DNA of 64,000 nt from Pseudomonas sp. KU43P. GTDB lineage: Bacteria > Pseudomonadota > Gammaproteobacteria > Pseudomonadales > Pseudomonadaceae. This document shows, piece by piece, positions 43,314 through 51,352 of the stretch (positions are counted from its first letter, which is position 1; the number at the start of each line of letters is the position of its first letter). Made by a program: the position numbers and the translations under genes. The stretch is taken from contig NZ_AP019365.1 in NCBI RefSeq assembly GCF_033095865.1, positions 192,001 through 256,000 of the forward strand, written 5' to 3'. Below the pieces are notes generated by a model. That model saw nothing but the letters and a program-made list of their open reading frames with translations. It was not told the origin of the DNA and made no database searches.

Positions 43314-45680
43314 TTAACGTGCCGGGTTCAAGCGTAACGTGCTCTGGGCTGGAATAACGCCCATTTGCGCTTTGGAATATCGCCCGTTTATGTAGTCCTC
43401 TGCCTGGTCGGCGTAATGACGGTCGAATGGGACCCCGCTTTGCCCGACCGGATTGCTGGTCAACGTTTGGCCTGCATCGGCAAAGTCGATCAGCCGCCGC
43501 GTCGAGGGGCCGTAGGTCACGGGCCACGGCGCCGGGCCGATCTTTGCCGAGAGGTTGTTGGGCACTTCATGGGTTCCCGGAGCTGCGAACGGGCCAACGT
43601 TGAACAGCAGGTTGAGCGGTTTCTTCACCCCCAGCGGATGGTTGTGCGTCAGGGTATGCGCTTTGCCCCACTGCCAATTGGACGGATCGTTGCCAAAGGT
43701 GTCGCGCAGGTGCTTGAGGCTTTGTTGCCAGGCCAGGCGAACGACACTGGTGCGGTCGCTGCGCTGATTCGAACCCCGGGTATTCCACCACGGTGACTGG
43801 GCATCGGCGGCCAGGCGCGGCAGCGCGGCATCGATGGCACGGGTGCTGATCAACACCGGGAACCAGGTGTCGCCCAGCTCGTCATGCAGCGCCGCATAGG
43901 CCAGGTCGTAGAGGAACTGGTTGAACAGCGTGGCGCTGGTGGAGTCCAGCGGATAATCGCCGCGCCAGGCCGCCAGTTGCTCGACCAGTTCTTTCTCCTC
44001 GTCGCCCTGGGCGACCTTGCGCAGGGTCGCCAGCAGCGGTGCCAGCGTGCGCGGGCCGTAGTCGCTGGCGGTATCGAGCTGAAGGGCCTGGCTATTCTGC
44101 GTGTCCCATTTCACGTCCGGGTTGGCCAGGTGGCGATCGAGCTGGCGCCCCCGGTCTGGCAAGTTGTAGTAACCCGGAATGGCTACCACGGCAGGCGGCT
44201 GGAAGTTGGCCGAGACGATATAGCCACTGGCCGGGTTTTCCTGCTGCGGGTTGACGCTGAACGGGTAGAAACCCAGTTTGTCGGCCTGGGCGCTGGCGCC
44301 GTCGAGGATGAACGCCGGATTGACCCCGTCTGGGCGAATGGGCAGCTGTGCGGCAGCCCACCAGCCGATATCACCACGGGCATTGGCCCAGACGAAGTTG
44401 AGCCCAGGCGCCTGCACCTTGGCCGCCGCCTCGCGCATCTTGGCCAGGGTATCGGCGCGATTGAGCTGGTAGAAACCGTCGAGGATCGGGTTTTCGGTCT
44501 CCAGGAACGCCCACCACATGGCGATGGGGGTAGTACCCGCAGTGGTGCCAAGTACCTCGTTGACGATTGGCCCGTGGGGTGAGCGGCGCAGGCTGATGCT
44601 GACAGGCTGCTCGCCCTTGACTGCAATCTGCTGATCGGTTTTTTCCAGCGTTCGCCATTGGCCATCGACCATGACCTGTTCGCTGTTGGCAGGGTTGGTC
44701 TTTTCTGCGATCAGGTCGACGTCGTCGTTCTGGAACATGGTCAGGCTCCAGCCGAAATCGCGGTTGTGTCCGAGCAGTGCGAACGGGTTGAGGGCCTGGA
44801 AGTAGCCATACAGGTTGAAGCCCGGGGCCGACAGCTCGGCCTCGTACCACACGGCCGGCACTGCAAAGCTGATGTGCGGGTCGCCCGCCAGCAATGGCTT
44901 GCCGCTGCGGGTGCGGCTGCCGGAAATGGCCCAGGCGTTGCTGCCCTCGAACTGCGCAATGCCGGCTTCGCTCAAGGCCTCGTGGCTGAGGCGGGCCAGT
45001 GCTTCCAGGCTCTGCCAGTCGGCTGTCGCCAGCGGGGTGGCCAGCGCACCTTCAGGCTGCCAGCCGAGGTCGAAGATCTTCAGGTACTGCGTGCCAAGCT
45101 GGTCGCGGATATAGGTGAGGGCGGGTTCGGTGCGGAAGGCGGCGGCGAAGCTGTAGGCGAGGTAGCCGGCGATGCTCAGGGTGTCTTCTGCGGTGAACGG
45201 CCTTGGCGTAATGCCGAGCAGGTCGAATTCCATGGGTTTGCGGTGGCCAGCCTGCCAGGCATTGATACCGTCGAGGTAGGCTTGCAGTGCTTGCCAGGCG
45301 GGTGATTGGCGATCCTGGCGCTGCACCATCAAAGCCGCTTGCTCGCGGATGCGCAGGCTGCGGAAGAGCTTGTCGGTCGGCAGCAGTTTGTCGCCCAGTA
45401 CCTCGGCCAGTTCGCCTCGAGCCAGGCGGCGCATGATCTCCATCTGGAACAGCCGGTCCTGCGCGTGCACGTAACCGAGGGCGCGGTACAGGTCCTGTTC
45501 GCTCTGGGCCTGCACGTGCGGTACGCCGCGCGCATCGTAGCGCACGCTGACCGGCGCCTGCAGCCCGGCGATGGTCACCTCGCCCTCGCGCTGCGGCTGC
45601 TTGCTCTGCACGTACCAGTAACCGGCACCGGCGGCCACGGCTACCACTACCACGGCCAACAGGGTGAGGCTGCGTTTCAT
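43314..45680 (-). CDS. Penicillin acylase / acyl-homoserine-lactone acylase family protein
   Basis: A 788-residue N-terminal-nucleophile hydrolase precursor. A hydrophobic N-terminal segment (LTLLAVVVVAVAAGAGYWYV, residues 5-24) exports or anchors it. The processing site and nucleophile are in GSNAWAISGSRTRSGKPLLAGDPHIS: cleavage before Ser247 would free a beta-subunit with Ser as catalytic residue. The family includes penicillin G acylases and the AHL acylases PvdQ, QuiP and HacB of Pseudomonas, so quorum-signal cleavage is possible but not shown. It is divergent from the acetyltransferase gene over 87 bases. Confidence 0.88.
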   Translation of the reverse strand: MKRSLTLLAVVVVAVAAGAGYWYVQSKQPQREGEVTIAGLQAPVSVRYDARGVPHVQAQSEQDLYRALGYVHAQDRLFQMEIMRRLARGELAEVLGDKLLPTDKLFRSLRIREQAALMVQRQDRQSPAWQALQAYLDGINAWQAGHRKPMEFDLLGITPRPFTAEDTLSIAGYLAYSFAAAFRTEPALTYIRDQLGTQYLKIFDLGWQPEGALATPLATADWQSLEALARLSHEALSEAGIAQFEGSNAWAISGSRTRSGKPLLAGDPHISFAVPAVWYEAELSAPGFNLYGYFQALNPFALLGHNRDFGWSLTMFQNDDVDLIAEKTNPANSEQVMVDGQWRTLEKTDQQIAVKGEQPVSISLRRSPHGPIVNEVLGTTAGTTPIAMWWAFLETENPILDGFYQLNRADTLAKMREAAAKVQAPGLNFVWANARGDIGWWAAAQLPIRPDGVNPAFILDGASAQADKLGFYPFSVNPQQENPASGYIVSANFQPPAVVAIPGYYNLPDRGRQLDRHLANPDVKWDTQNSQALQLDTASDYGPRTLAPLLATLRKVAQGDEEKELVEQLAAWRGDYPLDSTSATLFNQFLYDLAYAALHDELGDTWFPVLISTRAIDAALPRLAADAQSPWWNTRGSNQRSDRTSVVRLAWQQSLKHLRDTFGNDPSNWQWGKAHTLTHNHPLGVKKPLNLLFNVGPFAAPGTHEVPNNLSAKIGPAPWPVTYGPSTRRLIDFADAGQTLTSNPVGQSGVPFDRHYADQAEDYINGRYSKAQMGVIPAQSTLRLNPAR

Positions 45681-45767
45681 CGAGACTCCTTGTGCATTCG
45701 AGCGGAAACTGTGGTCCGATCATCGACGGATTCGCGAACAGAGCATAGCCCCCGACAGGAGTTTCCC

Positions 45768-46334
45768 ATGTCCCTCAGCGAGAAACAGAAAATGCTCAGT
45801 GGCCAGCTCTACCACGCTGGCTGTCCCGAGCTGCAGGCCGAGCAGATCGCCAACAAGCACTGGATGCACCGCTACAACAACAGCGTCGAACTGCTCAACG
45901 ATGCCCGCAATGGCCTGCTCGCCGAGCACTTCGGCCATGTCGGCGAAGGCACGGTGATCCGCCCGCCGTTCTTCTGCGACTACGGCTACAACATCAGCGT
46001 CGGCTGCAACACGTTCATGAACTTCAACTGCGTGATTCTCGACGTGCTGCCCGTGCAAATCGGCGACGACTGCCAGATCGGCCCGGCGGTACAGATCTAC
46101 ACCGCCGACCACCCGCTGGACCCCGATCTACGGCGCACCGGCCTGGAGAGCGGGCGACCGGTGAGCATCGGCAACAACGTGTGGATCGGCGGCGGAGCCA
46201 TCATCTTGCCCGGCGTGACCATTGGCGACAACGCCGTGGTTGGCGCCGGCAGTGTGGTGACCCGTGATGTACCGGCAGGCGTGGTGGTGGTGGGCAACCC
46301 TGCGCGGGTGCGTCAGCCGGCCCAGGGGCAATAG
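45768..46334 (+). CDS. Sugar O-acetyltransferase (Maa/NodL/LacA type)
   Basis: A 188-residue left-handed beta-helix acetyltransferase. The N-terminus SLSEKQKMLSGQLYHAGCPELQAEQ is the Maa (maltose acetyltransferase) N-terminal domain; hexapeptide repeats follow (SVGCNTFMNFNCVILD, IGNNVWIGGGAIILPGVTIGDNAVVGAGSVVTRDVP). The catalytic His is in IYTADHPLDP. The start at 45768 has CAGGAG. Its 3' end overlaps the convergent DUF6436-like gene by 22 bases. Confidence 0.92.
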   Translation: MSLSEKQKMLSGQLYHAGCPELQAEQIANKHWMHRYNNSVELLNDARNGLLAEHFGHVGEGTVIRPPFFCDYGYNISVGCNTFMNFNCVILDVLPVQIGDDCQIGPAVQIYTADHPLDPDLRRTGLESGRPVSIGNNVWIGGGAIILPGVTIGDNAVVGAGSVVTRDVPAGVVVVGNPARVRQPAQGQ

Positions 46335-46882
46335 CAGCCTACCGCCAGCGTGTTGGACGCTGTGACCTGACGGCCGTCGAGCAGTGCCTTGAGGATCGGT
46401 TCGATGAAGCTGTTGCTGGCGTTGCATACTGCGCCCTCGCTGTAGGGGCCGAAGTAGGCTAGGTTGCCCTGGCGATCCCAAATCGCCACGGCGGGTGATG
46501 CAGGCAGGTGTTCGCTGCCTGGTAGCTGGGCGATAGGCTGCAAGCTGCTGAGGTTGGCGGGCAACTGGCCGTGGGTACCCGGTTTCTGCACTACGTGGAA
46601 GGTTACGCCTTGGCGGGTGAACTGGCTGACCAGATCGCCCAGATGCTGCTGGTTGCCGACGTTGCACGGGCAGGTCGGGTCCCAGAAGTGCACCACGCGG
46701 ATCGGGCCGGGGCCGGCGAGCTCGGTGGGCAGGTGCAGTTGGCTGCCGTCGAAGAAGGTGGTCTGGTTGTCGAAGGGGCGCAGGTAGCGAGATTGGAAGC
46801 TGGAGTAGGCCTGCCAGAGGATCGCGGCGCCCAGGAGCAAAGCGAGTGTGGTCAAGGCAGGTTTGACTAGTCTGGTCTGCAT
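46313..46882 (-). CDS. Membrane-anchored thioredoxin-like protein with CPC motif (DUF6436-like)
   Basis: A 189-residue protein with an N-terminal membrane or signal segment (LTTLALLLGAAILWQAYSSF, residues about 9-28) and a periplasmic thioredoxin-like domain. The redox motif region reads HFWDPTCPCNVGNQQHL, a C-x-C rather than C-x-x-C arrangement. It ends with AVGCYCPWAG, another close Cys pair. This looks like the DUF6436 family, function unknown to me. The start at 46882 begins the membrane segment; a longer frame runs through a REP pair and is not credible. Its 3' end overlaps the convergent acetyltransferase gene by 22 bases. Confidence 0.75.
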   Translation of the reverse strand: MQTRLVKPALTTLALLLGAAILWQAYSSFQSRYLRPFDNQTTFFDGSQLHLPTELAGPGPIRVVHFWDPTCPCNVGNQQHLGDLVSQFTRQGVTFHVVQKPGTHGQLPANLSSLQPIAQLPGSEHLPASPAVAIWDRQGNLAYFGPYSEGAVCNASNSFIEPILKALLDGRQVTASNTLAVGCYCPWAG

Positions 46883-46914
46883 GTGTGTACGCGTGGGCCT
46901 TGTGGTGGGTTCGC

Positions 46915-47005
46915 GGGCCCTATCGCCGGCAAGCCGGCTCCCACAGGTACCAGGCGAGAAAGTGGTGATATCCCTGTGGGAGCCGGCTTGCCGGCGATAG
47001 GGCCG
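46915..47005. repeat. REP pair in a divergent intergenic region
   Basis: Facing copies with extended outer arms (GGCCCTATCG ... CGATAGGGCC), lying between two divergent gene starts (46882 on the minus strand and 47094 on the plus strand). Other REP loci here follow gene ends. Confidence 0.9.
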
Positions 47006-47093
47006 TGCTGGTGACACATGTCCCAAGCTTGCCATGATGAAGGCGAGAGCTGAATATCCCAAATCAATACTCGCTTCGCTGTGGATGTACCCC

Positions 47094-48020
47094 ATGCCTG
47101 CTGCTTTTCACCCCGACCGCCTGCGCACGAGCCTTGCGCCCCTTGGCGCACGCCAGCCGTTGTCCACGCAAGCGCAGGATTATCAGCGCTTCTATGGTCT
47201 CGACCTGCCGGTGCAAAGCTGGCTGGGCGGCTTCAAGGGCGCGGGTTTCGAGCTGGTCGGGCAGGTGTGGGTGCCGAAGCAGCCGGTTGCGACCCTGTTT
47301 CTGTTGCACGGTTACTACGACCACATGGGCCTGTATCGCCATGTGATCGCCTGGGCCCTGAAGCTGGGCTATGCGGTCATCAGTTGTGACCTGCCGGGGC
47401 ATGGCCTGTCCAGCGGCGAGCGCGCCAGCATCAGTGATTTCGCGTTGTACCAGCAGGTGCTGGATGCTCTGTTCGAGCAGGCGCAGCTGCTGGGCCTGCC
47501 ACGGCCCTGGCATTTGTGCGGACAGAGCACAGGCGGTGCCATTGCCGTCGATCACTTGCTGCACAAGGGGGTTCAAAGCCCGATCGACGGCCAGACGATC
47601 CTCTTGGCGCCGCTGGTGCGGCCGCGCGCCTGGCGGTGGTCCAAGTTCAGTTATCGAGTGCTGCGCCACTTCGTCAGCGGTATCGAGCGGCGCTTCAGCG
47701 AGAACACCAATGACCCGACCTTCCTGCCCTTCCTGGAGGCCGACCCCTTGCAACCCCGGCGACTGCCAACGGCGTGGGTGGGAGCGTTGATGGCTTGGGT
47801 GAAACGTATCGAGGCCGCGCCTGCCAGCGCTCGGCGCCCATTGATCGTGCAAGGCGAGGCGGACGGTACGGTGGATTGGCCATACAACCTCGAGGTGCTC
47901 AAGGCCAAGTTCGATGAGCCGCAGATCCTGCTGCTGCCTGACGCCCGTCACCACCTGGCCAACGAGCTGCCGGGTATCCGCCAGCGTTATTTCGACTTCA
48001 TCGGCCAGCGCCTGGGCTGA
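47094..48020 (+). CDS. Alpha/beta hydrolase, monoacylglycerol-lipase-like (YtpA/PldB type)
   Basis: A 308-residue alpha/beta hydrolase with an N-terminal extension. ATLFLLHGYYDHMGLYRHVI is the oxyanion segment, the lid begins near VISCDLPGHGLSSGERASI, the nucleophile Ser is in HLCGQSTGGAIAVDHL, and the acid and His are in IVQGEADGTVDW and LLPDARHHLANE. The pattern is that of Hydrolase_4 (serine aminopeptidase S33-like) lysophospholipases. The ATG at 47094 or one three codons upstream could start it. The stop abuts the convergent DUF2059 gene directly. Confidence 0.85.
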   Translation: MPAAFHPDRLRTSLAPLGARQPLSTQAQDYQRFYGLDLPVQSWLGGFKGAGFELVGQVWVPKQPVATLFLLHGYYDHMGLYRHVIAWALKLGYAVISCDLPGHGLSSGERASISDFALYQQVLDALFEQAQLLGLPRPWHLCGQSTGGAIAVDHLLHKGVQSPIDGQTILLAPLVRPRAWRWSKFSYRVLRHFVSGIERRFSENTNDPTFLPFLEADPLQPRRLPTAWVGALMAWVKRIEAAPASARRPLIVQGEADGTVDWPYNLEVLKAKFDEPQILLLPDARHHLANELPGIRQRYFDFIGQRLG

Positions 48021-48773
48021 CTACTTCAGGTCTGCGCCGTTCTGGCCGACCGCCAGGCCTGCGCGCACGGCGGCCACGGCGGCCTGGTAGTAGGCCTTGC
48101 CTTGCGGCGATTCGGCGAAGGTGGCGAACTCTTCGAGTTCGGCGTCGGACAGGTCGCGATAGACATACAGCAAGGTGTTGTTGAGGTCTTCGCCGATCTG
48201 GTTCATCAGCCGTTGCCGTTGCCCATCGAGCAGGCCCTGGGCTTGGCCGCCGCCGAACAGGCCGGGGATCATCGAACTCAAGCTGTCGGCAGCCACCCCG
48301 GCAATCGCCAGGCTGACTTCGGCACCCGCTTCGCGTGCGGGCAGGGCCTGTGCCAGGTGGCCGATGATCAGCGTGCGGTTGTCGCTGGCCTGCATCTTCG
48401 GCAGGCCTTTGGCATTCTTGGCCAGTTGATCCTTGCGCGTGGCCAGCAGTTCGGCGGCGACGATCTTGCGCCCCAGCGGAGACTGGAAGAAGGCCAGCGC
48501 CGGTGCCGGATCAGGCAGGGCGGCACGTAGTTGTGACTGGGCCCGCCGGTCCATGGCTTGGGCCTGGAAGCGTTGATTGCTGTTGTTGACCAGCGCCTGG
48601 TAGACCGCTGGCGGCAGGCTGTTGCGGTAGCGCTGCTGGGCGGCGCTCAGGGCGTGGCTGAAATGGGCGCGCTGATCGGGCCAGCCGGCAGCCTTGTACA
48701 GTTGATCGAGGCTGTCTGCCCAGACAGGCACGGTGCAGATCATCAGCAAAAACAGGGAAAACAGACGGCGCAT
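48021..48773 (-). CDS. DUF2059 domain secreted protein
   Basis: A 250-residue exported protein with signal peptide MRRLFSLFLLMICTVPVWA followed by a mostly helical, Ala/Gln/Leu-rich chain. The C-terminal LNNTLLYVYRDLSDAELEEFATFAESPQGKAYYQAAVAAV segment is the DUF2059 pattern. No function is known to me. It shares no spacer with the convergent hydrolase at 48020, so the transcripts overlap. It is divergent from the 2OG-oxygenase gene. Confidence 0.85.
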   Translation of the reverse strand: MRRLFSLFLLMICTVPVWADSLDQLYKAAGWPDQRAHFSHALSAAQQRYRNSLPPAVYQALVNNSNQRFQAQAMDRRAQSQLRAALPDPAPALAFFQSPLGRKIVAAELLATRKDQLAKNAKGLPKMQASDNRTLIIGHLAQALPAREAGAEVSLAIAGVAADSLSSMIPGLFGGGQAQGLLDGQRQRLMNQIGEDLNNTLLYVYRDLSDAELEEFATFAESPQGKAYYQAAVAAVRAGLAVGQNGADLK

Positions 48774-48895
48774 TAAGGACTCCTGTCGGCAGGTGGCTAT
48801 TGTCCGTGGCTAAATGCCGGTTTGTCGAGATAGGCGCGTGTTTCTCGGCCAAGTGGCGCTGTGCGAGTGCAGGGCTTATGGATATGATGCGCGCC

Positions 48896-49519
48896 ATGCA
48901 CATATCCCCTGAACACCCGATGCTTGCGGCCGTCGTCGACGATCTGGCCACCCATGGCTGGTCGCAGCAGGCGCTGTTCTTGCCTGCCGATCTGGTGCGC
49001 GCGCTGGCAACTGAATGCCGGCGCCGCGATGCCGAAGGCGAACTCAACCCCGCCGGGGTTGGGCGCGGTGTCGCCCAGGAAGTGCGCGAGGCCATCCGCG
49101 GTGATCAGATCCAGTGGATCGACCCTGGCCAGGCCGAAGCCTGCGACCAGTACCTGCAAGCCATGGATCAACTGCGCCTGGCCATCAACCAGGGACTGTT
49201 CCTGGGCCTTGAAGACTTCGAATGCCATTTCGCCCTGTACCCACCGGGGGCGTTCTACCGCCGGCACCTGGACCGCTTCCGCGACGACGACCGACGCATG
49301 GTATCGGCGGTGCTCTACCTCAATGAAGACTGGCAGCCCCAGGATGGTGGCCAGCTGCGCATGTTCCTGGCAGACACCGTGGAGCACGATGTGCAGCCGC
49401 TGGCTGGGACTCTGGTAGTGTTTCTGTCCGGCGAAGTGCCCCATGAAGTGCTGCCTGCCGGGCGTGAGCGGCTGTCATTGACGGGCTGGTTCAGGCGCCG
49501 TGGCAATGACCCGTTCTGA
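48896..49519 (+). CDS. 2-oxoglutarate/Fe(II)-dependent oxygenase (prolyl-4-hydroxylase-like)
   Basis: A 207-residue oxygenase with the iron triad visible: the HxD in FYRRHLDRFRDDDRRMVSAVLYLNEDW and the distal His in LSGEVPHEVLPAGRERLSLTGWFRR, where the Arg binds 2-oxoglutarate. The pattern fits the P4Hc superfamily. The start could be 48896 or an in-frame ATG at 48878; neither has a strong ribosome site. The 3' end overlaps the DUF523 gene by 14 bases, so they are probably co-transcribed. Confidence 0.85.
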   Translation: MHISPEHPMLAAVVDDLATHGWSQQALFLPADLVRALATECRRRDAEGELNPAGVGRGVAQEVREAIRGDQIQWIDPGQAEACDQYLQAMDQLRLAINQGLFLGLEDFECHFALYPPGAFYRRHLDRFRDDDRRMVSAVLYLNEDWQPQDGGQLRMFLADTVEHDVQPLAGTLVVFLSGEVPHEVLPAGRERLSLTGWFRRRGNDPF

Positions 49520-50003
49520 CCTGCCCAAGGTGCTGGTCAGCGCCTGCCTGCTGGGGCAACCGGTGCGCTATGACGGGCGCAGCAGCGGCCATCCTGATCT
49601 TTTGCAACGCTGGCAGGCCGAGGGTCGCGTAGTGCCGTTGTGCCCGGAAGTGGCCGGTGGGTTGCCAACACCCCGGCCAGCTGCGGAAATTCCTGGCGGG
49701 CAGGGTGGTGCGGTGCTCGATGGCAATGCGCAGGTGCTGACGGTGGCGGGCAAGGATGTCAGTGCGGCCTTTCTGGCCGGGGCGCAGCAGGCGCTGGCGT
49801 TGGTGCGCCGGCATGCCATCCGCGTGGCGGTGCTCAAGGCTGGCAGCCCTTCGTGCGGTAACCGGTTGACCTACGATGGCACCTTCGGTGGGGTGAAGGT
49901 GCCGGGGGAGGGGGTGACCACGGCGTTACTGCGGCGCGAAGGTGTGCTGGTGTTCAGCGAGTTGGAGCTGGAAGAGGCGCAGCGGGCATTGGCTGAAGTG
50001 TGA
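49506..50003 (+). CDS. DUF523 domain protein
   Basis: A 165-residue protein with the DUF523 (YbbK-like) pattern: KVLVSACLLGQPVRYDGRS at the N-terminus, VVPLCPEVAGGLPTPRPAAEI, and AVLKAGSPSCGNRLTYDGTF. The three conserved cysteines (in SACLLG, PLCPE and SPSCG) suggest metal or cluster binding, though this is not established to my knowledge. It begins inside the end of the 2OG-oxygenase gene. Confidence 0.9.
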   Translation: MTRSDLPKVLVSACLLGQPVRYDGRSSGHPDLLQRWQAEGRVVPLCPEVAGGLPTPRPAAEIPGGQGGAVLDGNAQVLTVAGKDVSAAFLAGAQQALALVRRHAIRVAVLKAGSPSCGNRLTYDGTFGGVKVPGEGVTTALLRREGVLVFSELELEEAQRALAEV

Positions 50004-50019
50004 TGTTGACTGTGCTGGC

Positions 50020-50094
50020 GCTATCGCCGGCAAGCCGGCTTCTACATGGACAGCGTGGAACCCTGTGGGAGCCGGCTTGCCGGCGATAGGGCCG
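50020..50094. repeat. REP pair between convergent genes
   Basis: Facing copies; the left has CTTCTACA in place of CTCCCACA. Located between the DUF523 gene and the compact binding-protein gene. Confidence 0.88.
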
Positions 50095-50112
50095 CTACGG
50101 TCAAGAAAGCCC

Positions 50113-50601
50113 TTACTGCCCGGTAGCCGTCTCCTGCACGCCCTTGAACCACTTCTGCTCAAGCTCCGACGTGTACCCCTTGTCCTTGAGCCGCTGCAGG
50201 GCGTTGTTCAATGCGCTCTTGAACGCCGGGTTGTCCTTCTGGAACGGGATCACGAACTTCTTCTCGCCGAACGGCTGGCTGACATCGAACGGGCCTTGCG
50301 CCTCGGCTGAACCACCAGCAGCACTAAAGGCCACATCGTACTTGCCACCTTCGACGCCCGGCAGCAATTCTGCCGCCTGCGCCTCGATGAATTCGGCGCG
50401 CAGGTCGAGTTCCTTGGCCAGCGCCTGGCCGAACTCGATCTCGAAACCGGTCAGGTGGTCATTTTCCTTGAACGCGTATGGCGGGCTATCGGCCTGCACG
50501 GCAATTCGCAGTTCGCCCCGGTCGGCGATTTCGTCTATCAGCTCAGCTTGAGCCAATGGCGTGATCAGTACTGCCAGCAGTACGCCTATGGTCGAACGCA
50601 T
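50113..50601 (-). CDS. Compact solute-binding-like protein lacking most of lobe 2 (SBP_bac_3-like)
   Basis: A 162-residue exported protein, signal peptide ending in PLAQA (about residue 19). The mature part starts like an amino-acid binding protein: IADRGELRIAVQADSPPYAFKENDHLTGFEIEFGQALAKELDLRAEF and GGKYDVAFSAAGGS. It then passes from FDVSQPFGEKKFVIPFQKDNPAFKSALNNALQ straight into the final lobe-1 helix, skipping the roughly 90 residues that form lobe 2 in normal family members (about 250 residues). No frameshift or stop explains this. No permease or ATPase is adjacent. It may not be a transport component. Confidence 0.8.
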   Translation of the reverse strand: MRSTIGVLLAVLITPLAQAELIDEIADRGELRIAVQADSPPYAFKENDHLTGFEIEFGQALAKELDLRAEFIEAQAAELLPGVEGGKYDVAFSAAGGSAEAQGPFDVSQPFGEKKFVIPFQKDNPAFKSALNNALQRLKDKGYTSELEQKWFKGVQETATGQ

Positions 50602-50803
50602 CTAATGCCCCTTTTCTTTTTTGGCAGTTGAATAACTAACGCCGCAACTTTGTTCCCTCGTCGCGGTCGAGCGCAGCCTATGACCTTGAAGCCTTGGCGA
50701 GGTTTAACCCTAACTGAAATATTTCTCTTTGTGGGCTATGGTGAACTTCCGCCGCCGTCGATCTTTCTGGTTGCGGTCTTTAAGTGAATCACAGGAGAAG
50801 TGA

Positions 50804-51280
50804 ATGAACAGCCTATTTTCGCGTGCTGCCGTTGCCGGTCTGCTGATGGGAGCCGCCGTAGTGGCCAGCGCCGCAGATGCGCTGAAGAGCCAGGAACCGC
50901 CCAAGGGCGCCGAGGTCTTCATCGTTTCCCCCAAAGATGGCGCAACGGTCGACAAGACCTTCACCGTCAAGTTCGGCATCAAGGGCATGAAGCTCAAACC
51001 AGCGGGTGACCAGACGCCACACACGGGCCATCACCACTTGCTGGTGGATGTGAAAGACAAACCTGCTGCCGATCAGCCACTGCCTACCAGCCTCATGCCA
51101 GAGAGCGGTGTAGCGCTGCCGGCCGGCCCGCAAGTGCTGCATTTCGGCAAGGCACAGACCGAGACCACCATTACCCTGACGCCCGGCAAGCACACCCTGC
51201 AACTGGTGCTGGGTGACCAGTACCATGTGCCGTTCAAGCCGATGGTCGAGTCGCAGAAGATCACGGTTACGGTCAAGTAA
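50804..51280 (+). CDS. DUF4399 secreted protein
   Basis: A 158-residue exported protein with signal peptide ending ASA/ADAL (about residue 24). VFIVSPKDGATVDKTFTVKFGIKGM and TGHHHLLVDV are the DUF4399 hallmarks; the domain looks like an immunoglobulin-type beta-sandwich with a His cluster HTGHHH at about residues 73-78. Metal binding is possible but not shown. It is transcribed alone, with a terminator shared with the convergent serA. Confidence 0.88.
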   Translation: MNSLFSRAAVAGLLMGAAVVASAADALKSQEPPKGAEVFIVSPKDGATVDKTFTVKFGIKGMKLKPAGDQTPHTGHHHLLVDVKDKPAADQPLPTSLMPESGVALPAGPQVLHFGKAQTETTITLTPGKHTLQLVLGDQYHVPFKPMVESQKITVTVK

Positions 51281-51305
51281 CGTCAGTACATAAGCAGCAG
51301 CTAAA

Positions 51306-51336
51306 GAAAAGGGAGGCCACCAGGGCCTCCCTTTTT
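51306..51336. terminator. Bidirectional terminator between the DUF4399 gene and serA
   Basis: GGGAGGCC and GGCCTCCC pair around a short loop, with an AAAGAAAA run on the left and TTTTT on the right. Confidence 0.9.
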
Positions 51337-51352
51337 CATACAGCGGTCACAC

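Noticed and set aside
46883..47095. N-terminal extension of the thioredoxin-like gene through the REP pair
   Set aside because: The added residues are translated REP sequence; the membrane segment begins right at the 46882 start.
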